A stretch of DNA of 64,000 nucleotides from positions 124,001 to 188,000 of the forward strand of contig JAIXMP010000047.1 in the NCBI GenBank assembly GCA_025677815.1, in the 5' to 3' direction. The notes under the pieces are model-generated. The model was not told the origin of the DNA. It did no database searches and worked only from the letters and a program-made list of their open reading frames with translations. Every line of letters starts with the position of its first letter. The first letter of the stretch is position 1. Position numbers and translations under genes: made by a program. Positions 59,942-64,000 of the stretch are shown here, one piece after another. This DNA comes from Phascolomyces articulosus. Its lineage: Eukaryota; Mucoromycota; Mucoromycetes; Mucorales; Lichtheimiaceae.

Positions 59942-61247
59942 ATGAGGTTACTATCTTTATCCATTGACAACAACAACAATAAACTACTACTGCTATTATT
60001 ATTTATTGCTTCTATCATTCATGTTGTAACTGGGCTTTCAGTTGGATCACCTGCAGCTGGTACAAAGATCCAAGGAAGCGCACAATTCCTTGTTTCATGG
60101 TCTGTAGGTCCTACTGAGAACATCACGAGCGTTGATATTGAACTCGCACAAGGTTTACTCATAGCTGTAAAAACGATTGCAACACTTGCTTCAGACGTAC
60201 CAGCTGCAGGAGGATCTCGAACGGTCAGTATGCCCGCTAGTATCTCATCAGCAAACAATTATTATATCCGAGTAAAAGGCAACAACATTCCTTCCTCTGT
60301 TGCAACTCAAGGTCCAATTACATATGTTGCAGCAACTACACTGCCTGATAATAATAGTACTTCTGCTGCACGTCCTACTTCAACATCATCGTTTTCATTG
60401 ATATTACCTGGTTCTTCTTCTGCATCCTTACCTCATTCATCGAGTGGATCTTCTTCTATTTCACGTAATACGAATTTACCTAGTGGCACTTCATCATCGA
60501 TTGCAGAAGAAACATCCAATAGTAGTAATAGTGATGCTGGAAAGGACAAGGGGAGTGAAAATAACGGTGACAATGGATTATCAGGAGGAGCAATTGCTGG
60601 TATTGCCATTGGTGCAGTTGCAGGCGCAGGCGCTGTAAGTACCTCAATTCATATTTTATTTTTAAAATAGGTGTAAATCGAGTTTATCAGCTCAAATAAT
60701 ATATATTTAGATTGTTGCAATTATGATGTGTGTCCGACGAAGCGGTCGTGATGGTGATCATGCTATTGATACATCATCCGAGATTTTCGCTAGCCCACCT
60801 GGATACCATGCTGAAACAAAAAATGCAATGGCAACAGCTGTTCCAGCACCAACCCATCCACGACGTCAAGAGTACGCTTCCACATCACCCAGATTACAAC
60901 AAGAAACACAACAGGGTCGTTTCTATTCAACTGGTTATGAAACTGGAGGATATTATAATAACACTGGGGTTTCTGATCCCTATTATCAACAACAGCAACA
61001 AGTGGGTTATGATCAATATAATAGTTATGGATATCATCCCGCTGCTGTTTATATGCCAAACCTTGCTCATGGCCATGATCAACAACAATATCAAGGGTAT
61101 GAAGGATATAGCAATGAACAGCAACAGCAATATTGGGATCCACAGCAACAAAACTATCCGCCACAACCTGTTTATTACAATAATAATAATACATCTGTTC
61201 CAACACAAACAAGACATGACCCACCTCATTCTCCTACTCGTCAATAA
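59942..61247 (+). CDS. Kre9/Knh1-domain surface protein with membrane anchor, 2 exons
   Basis: The product has 409 residues from exons 59942-60634 and 60711-61247. A signal peptide (LLLLLLFIASIIHVVTG) is followed by an Ig-like domain of about 90 residues: LSVGSPAAGTKIQGSAQFLV, SWSVGPTENITSVDIEL and NNYYIRVKGN. This is the pattern of the yeast Kre9/Knh1 N-terminal family (PF10342), linked to cell-wall glucan. A Ser/Thr-rich stalk follows, then a Gly/Ala-rich membrane helix split by the intron (GGAIAGIAIGAVAGAGA then IVAIMMCV) and a basic VRRSGR. The 165-residue tail is rich in Gln, Tyr and Pro (YYQQQQQVGYDQY, QQQYWDPQQQNY). I chose the ATG at 59942 because upstream in-frame sequence is the pyrimidine leader. 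Its architecture parallels the gene at 19744. Confidence 0.88.
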
Positions 61248-61451
61248 TTCACAAATTTAATAAGCATTCTATATCCTATTCCCCCAACCCATTTTTACTT
61301 TCATTCCCAATCTATAACAACATTCATGCATTCCACTCTATGTTGTATATTCTAGTATATATTTTTATATATTTATACGGATTTTCATTTTTTTTATGTA
61401 TAAATGTACATTTTTCCATCTATTCTCATATAGCACTATTAAAAAAAGCTT

Positions 61452-61601
61452 TTAATCAACTTGACTTTCCAGTGTCTTCACCATGACATCCATAATTTCT
61501 TCTGAGTAATGTGTTAAATCTAAGTCTGGACTATGCATTTTCGCTGTCAACCAATTGTTCTAAAAGATAGAATATATGCGTGAGTATACATTCATAGAGT
61601 G

Positions 61602-61682
<81 letters not shown>

Positions 61683-64000
61683 AAGAGATATTATCTTACC
61701 AATTCAGTACGTAAAAACTTTAACAATGCAGCAGAACGTGCAAAGCAATCAAACTTCATCCATCCATCTAAAATGACACGTCGTTGTTTATGCTAATAAT
61801 GAAAAAATGCTATTTAGTAATCCATTCGCTTACATTTATGATAATCATCAGCAATCAAACAAATGAATGACGCTTGATAAATTTATATACCTTGATTTCT
61901 AAATCTGCCGCTAACAACATAATAGCCACTGGATCAATGGTTGTAGCTTCCCACATAAATATCTTTTCACCGTTCATAACGACAGTGTTGTATACCAAAA
62001 AGTCACTTGAAAGCATCCGTTGTCGTCCAAAAAGCATCGATGAGGGGTGAATTTGCATCCCGCTTAATTTGTTATTGTGAAATACTTCATTATCACGCTC
62101 AGCAAGTTTTGGATAAAGGCCTGCCATAATCGCTGCGTTGACAACAGGAACGGATCGTGCATATACATTACATGCTGGTGGAACCTTGCACCACTTGGTT
62201 TGCCGTTTGAGTTCATATCGTTCAACAAGGTCACTTGCATCCTCTGCTTTCACAAAACCAATACTGATCAATAAACCAAGGTATTGTCGTTTCATATCTT
62301 CAATCATTTCCAAATTATCATGGCTCAAATAATTCTTTTGGCAAAATTCACGGATCTTACGACGCCAGCCAGATTTTTGTTGAAGTAAATGTTGGAATTG
62401 TGAACGCCAGGTATCGTATGCCCTGTAGATCGTCCAAAAGTCGGAATCAGCTATATATATGTATACAATGTGTTAATAAATATGGTATAAAGTATGTATG
62501 CATCATTGTCTTTTTTTTATATTTACCATATCGGAATTTTGCACGAGCAACATCTGCTTCTGTTTCTTTTCCAAAAGGTCGAATAAATGGGCTTTTGAAA
62601 CTAAGAGCTGCAGCAATAGTCAATACTGGATCCAGGCAACGGAAGAGGGCACCAAACAAGATCATTTTTCCAATATGTACATCAACTGGTAAATTAGCAA
62701 GGTGTGCACCCAGTGAAGTCAGTGTTTGCGAGTCGTCTAATGATAATGCTTGTACCTAGTCATTGAGAAAAACGAAAGTATCAGTTATCAATTCCTGATA
62801 TCACTACCAATTATAGTACTTTTTTTTTTGTAAACTTACTTCTTTGAGTGTCTGGATAGCGTTATCCACCAGATCAGAAGATGGTGCATCAAGTGCGCTA
62901 TCTAAAACTTCCTTGATAGGTCCCAAATCGCAAACTTTAATACGAAGACACAATTCTTCAAGAGGTAATCGCATAATTTCTGGTGTTTCATAATCTGCCA
63001 TCTAATAAGAAAACCGGCAATAATAGTCAGAGACATGTGTTTATTACACTACTCTGTGATGTTTAATATAATATACTTGCCTGTGAGAACTTGTTTTCAG
63101 TAAATAAATGGAAACACAGGCCTTCTTGAACACGACCAGCACGACCGCGTCTTTGTCGAGCATTGGCTTTTGCAACAAACATTTGACGGAGGCGAGTAAT
63201 TCGTTTCTTTTTATCATAGCTATAATATATATCACACATGTAATATTTCATTGGTTACATTCTTTCCTATTTTATTGAAAAGAAAAAGAGATTCTTTGTT
63301 TACCTTACAATTTTCGCCATGCCAGTATCAATAACAATAGTAACATCACTAATAGTGACACCTGTTTCAGCAATATTGGTAGACAGAACAATTTTACGCA
63401 TGCCTTCAGGTGGAACGTCAAACGCTTTCTCTTGGTGTTCAGATGAAAGAGTTGAATGTAAGGCAATTAACACGAATTTTTTGGCGTCACCAAGTACATG
63501 ATGGGCAGAAATAAGATCATATAATCGTCTGATTTCTGGCATACCCGGTAAGAATACAAGAATAGCCCCTGTTTTTGGAACCTGTTTGCTTGTAGTTGTT
63601 TCTTGTTCACGACTTCGGATACACACATAATCAATAAGGTCCAAGATAAGGTCATAATTGATTCGATCTTGATCGATACGGCGGATCATTTTACGTGTTT
63701 GTTTGCTATATTTGGCGGATTCTTCTTTCTCTTCCTGAGGATTCTCTTCATCATTCAGTTTTTCTACCACTGTAGCAGGTGATTCTGACCGACTCACTGT
63801 TGTTAATTTGGATTCTACTGTGGTTGGATCATATGGATCATCGTCATCCGTATCTTCTTCAAACCAATCTAATCGAACACGACGGGAAGCACCATGTTTT
63901 CCTGTGACATCGATGTTTCCATGATCTATATAATACACCTCCTTAGTTCATTCTCTACCTTTCCATAGAGTAATATTATCAGCATAGGAATAATAATAAA
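61452..64000 (-). CDS. DEAH-box RNA helicase, DHX29/DHX57-like (3' part; 5' end beyond window)
   Basis: Seven exons on the minus strand are visible: 63925-63304, 63219-63081, 63001-62840, 62755-62527, 62450-61891, 61792-61700 and 61559-61452. They give about 635 residues of the C-terminal half of a DEAH/RHA helicase. The second RecA domain shows TGAILVFLPGMPEIRRL, motif V STNIAETGVTISDV and motif VI RQRRGRAGR. A winged-helix/ratchet region follows (MRLPLEELCLRIKV, LANLPVDVHIGKMILFGAL), then the OB-fold end (VFHNNKLSGMQIHPSS, FLVYNTVVMNGEKIF). An acidic insertion near 63720-63860 and NYDLILDLIDYVC fit the DHX29/DHX57/YLR419W branch, which acts on RNA or ribosomes. The intron 63080-63002 appears to use a GC-AG donor. 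Motifs I-III lie outside the window. Confidence 0.93.
61606..61679. repeat. (AG)37 dinucleotide microsatellite in a helicase intron
   Basis: Thirty-seven uninterrupted AG units lie within the last intron (61699-61560) of the helicase gene. On the coding strand it reads as (CT)n, a long polypyrimidine tract starting about 45 bp upstream of the acceptor. Confidence 0.95.

Noticed and set aside
60790..61260. Long open frames in other registers and on the minus strand over the Kre9-like gene
   Set aside because: They mirror the CAA/TAT-rich repetitive tail of the real gene.

Overview
The window looks like chromosomal DNA from an early-diverging filamentous fungus, most likely Mucoromycota. It is AT-rich, genes carry several short GT-AG introns (about 50-140 bp), and intergenic DNA is full of homopolymers and decayed transposons. 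The decayed gene fragments resemble repeat families I associate with Mucorales. The species cannot be named from sequence alone.

Layout. 1-1458: a Tc1/mariner/IS630-like DDE transposase broken by one frameshift. 4.5-8.0 kb: a universal stress protein and a hexose transporter. 8-14.4 kb: gene-poor, with a short foldback repeat, a zinc-finger pseudogene and a LINE-like RT remnant. 14.4-23 kb: a small membrane protein, a membrane-anchored Kelch protein, a secreted Asn/Gly-rich single-pass surface protein and a FAD-dependent amine/amino-acid oxidase-like enzyme. 23-29 kb: decayed genes plus an inverted pair of GAACCGAA clusters. 29-36 kb: an SCP2 sterol carrier with a peroxisomal tail, an EBP/EXPERA sterol isomerase-like protein, a small uncharacterised protein and a GFO/IDH/MocA oxidoreductase. 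36.66-43.16 kb: a large composite foldback element. 44.4-46.3 kb: the mRNA-export WD40 factor RAE1/Gle2. 46.7-50 kb: two decayed genes. 52-64 kb: an AAAP amino-acid transporter, a single-pass LEA2/NHL-like protein, a possible 32-residue gene, a 2-phosphoglycerate kinase-like protein, a Kre9/Knh1-domain surface protein and the 3' part of a DEAH-box RNA helicase whose 5' end lies beyond the window.

The live genes are ordinary housekeeping, transport and cell-surface genes with no operon logic. Two themes recur: uptake (hexose and amino-acid carriers) and cell-surface proteins with a signal peptide, low-complexity ectodomain, Gly-rich membrane helix and Q/P/Y-rich tail (19.7 and 59.9 kb).

The most unusual structure is the 6.5 kb palindromic element at 36662-43161. 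Two nearly identical inverted arms of about 1.23 kb each hold the same decayed mariner-type transposase fragment. They flank a 4 kb interior with a decayed multi-exon gene that retains a possible PD-(D/E)XK-like nuclease motif, itself interrupted by a smaller inverted-repeat insertion. Exon coordinates were worked out by hand from splice signals, reading phase and protein continuity. Family names come from motif recognition, not database searches.
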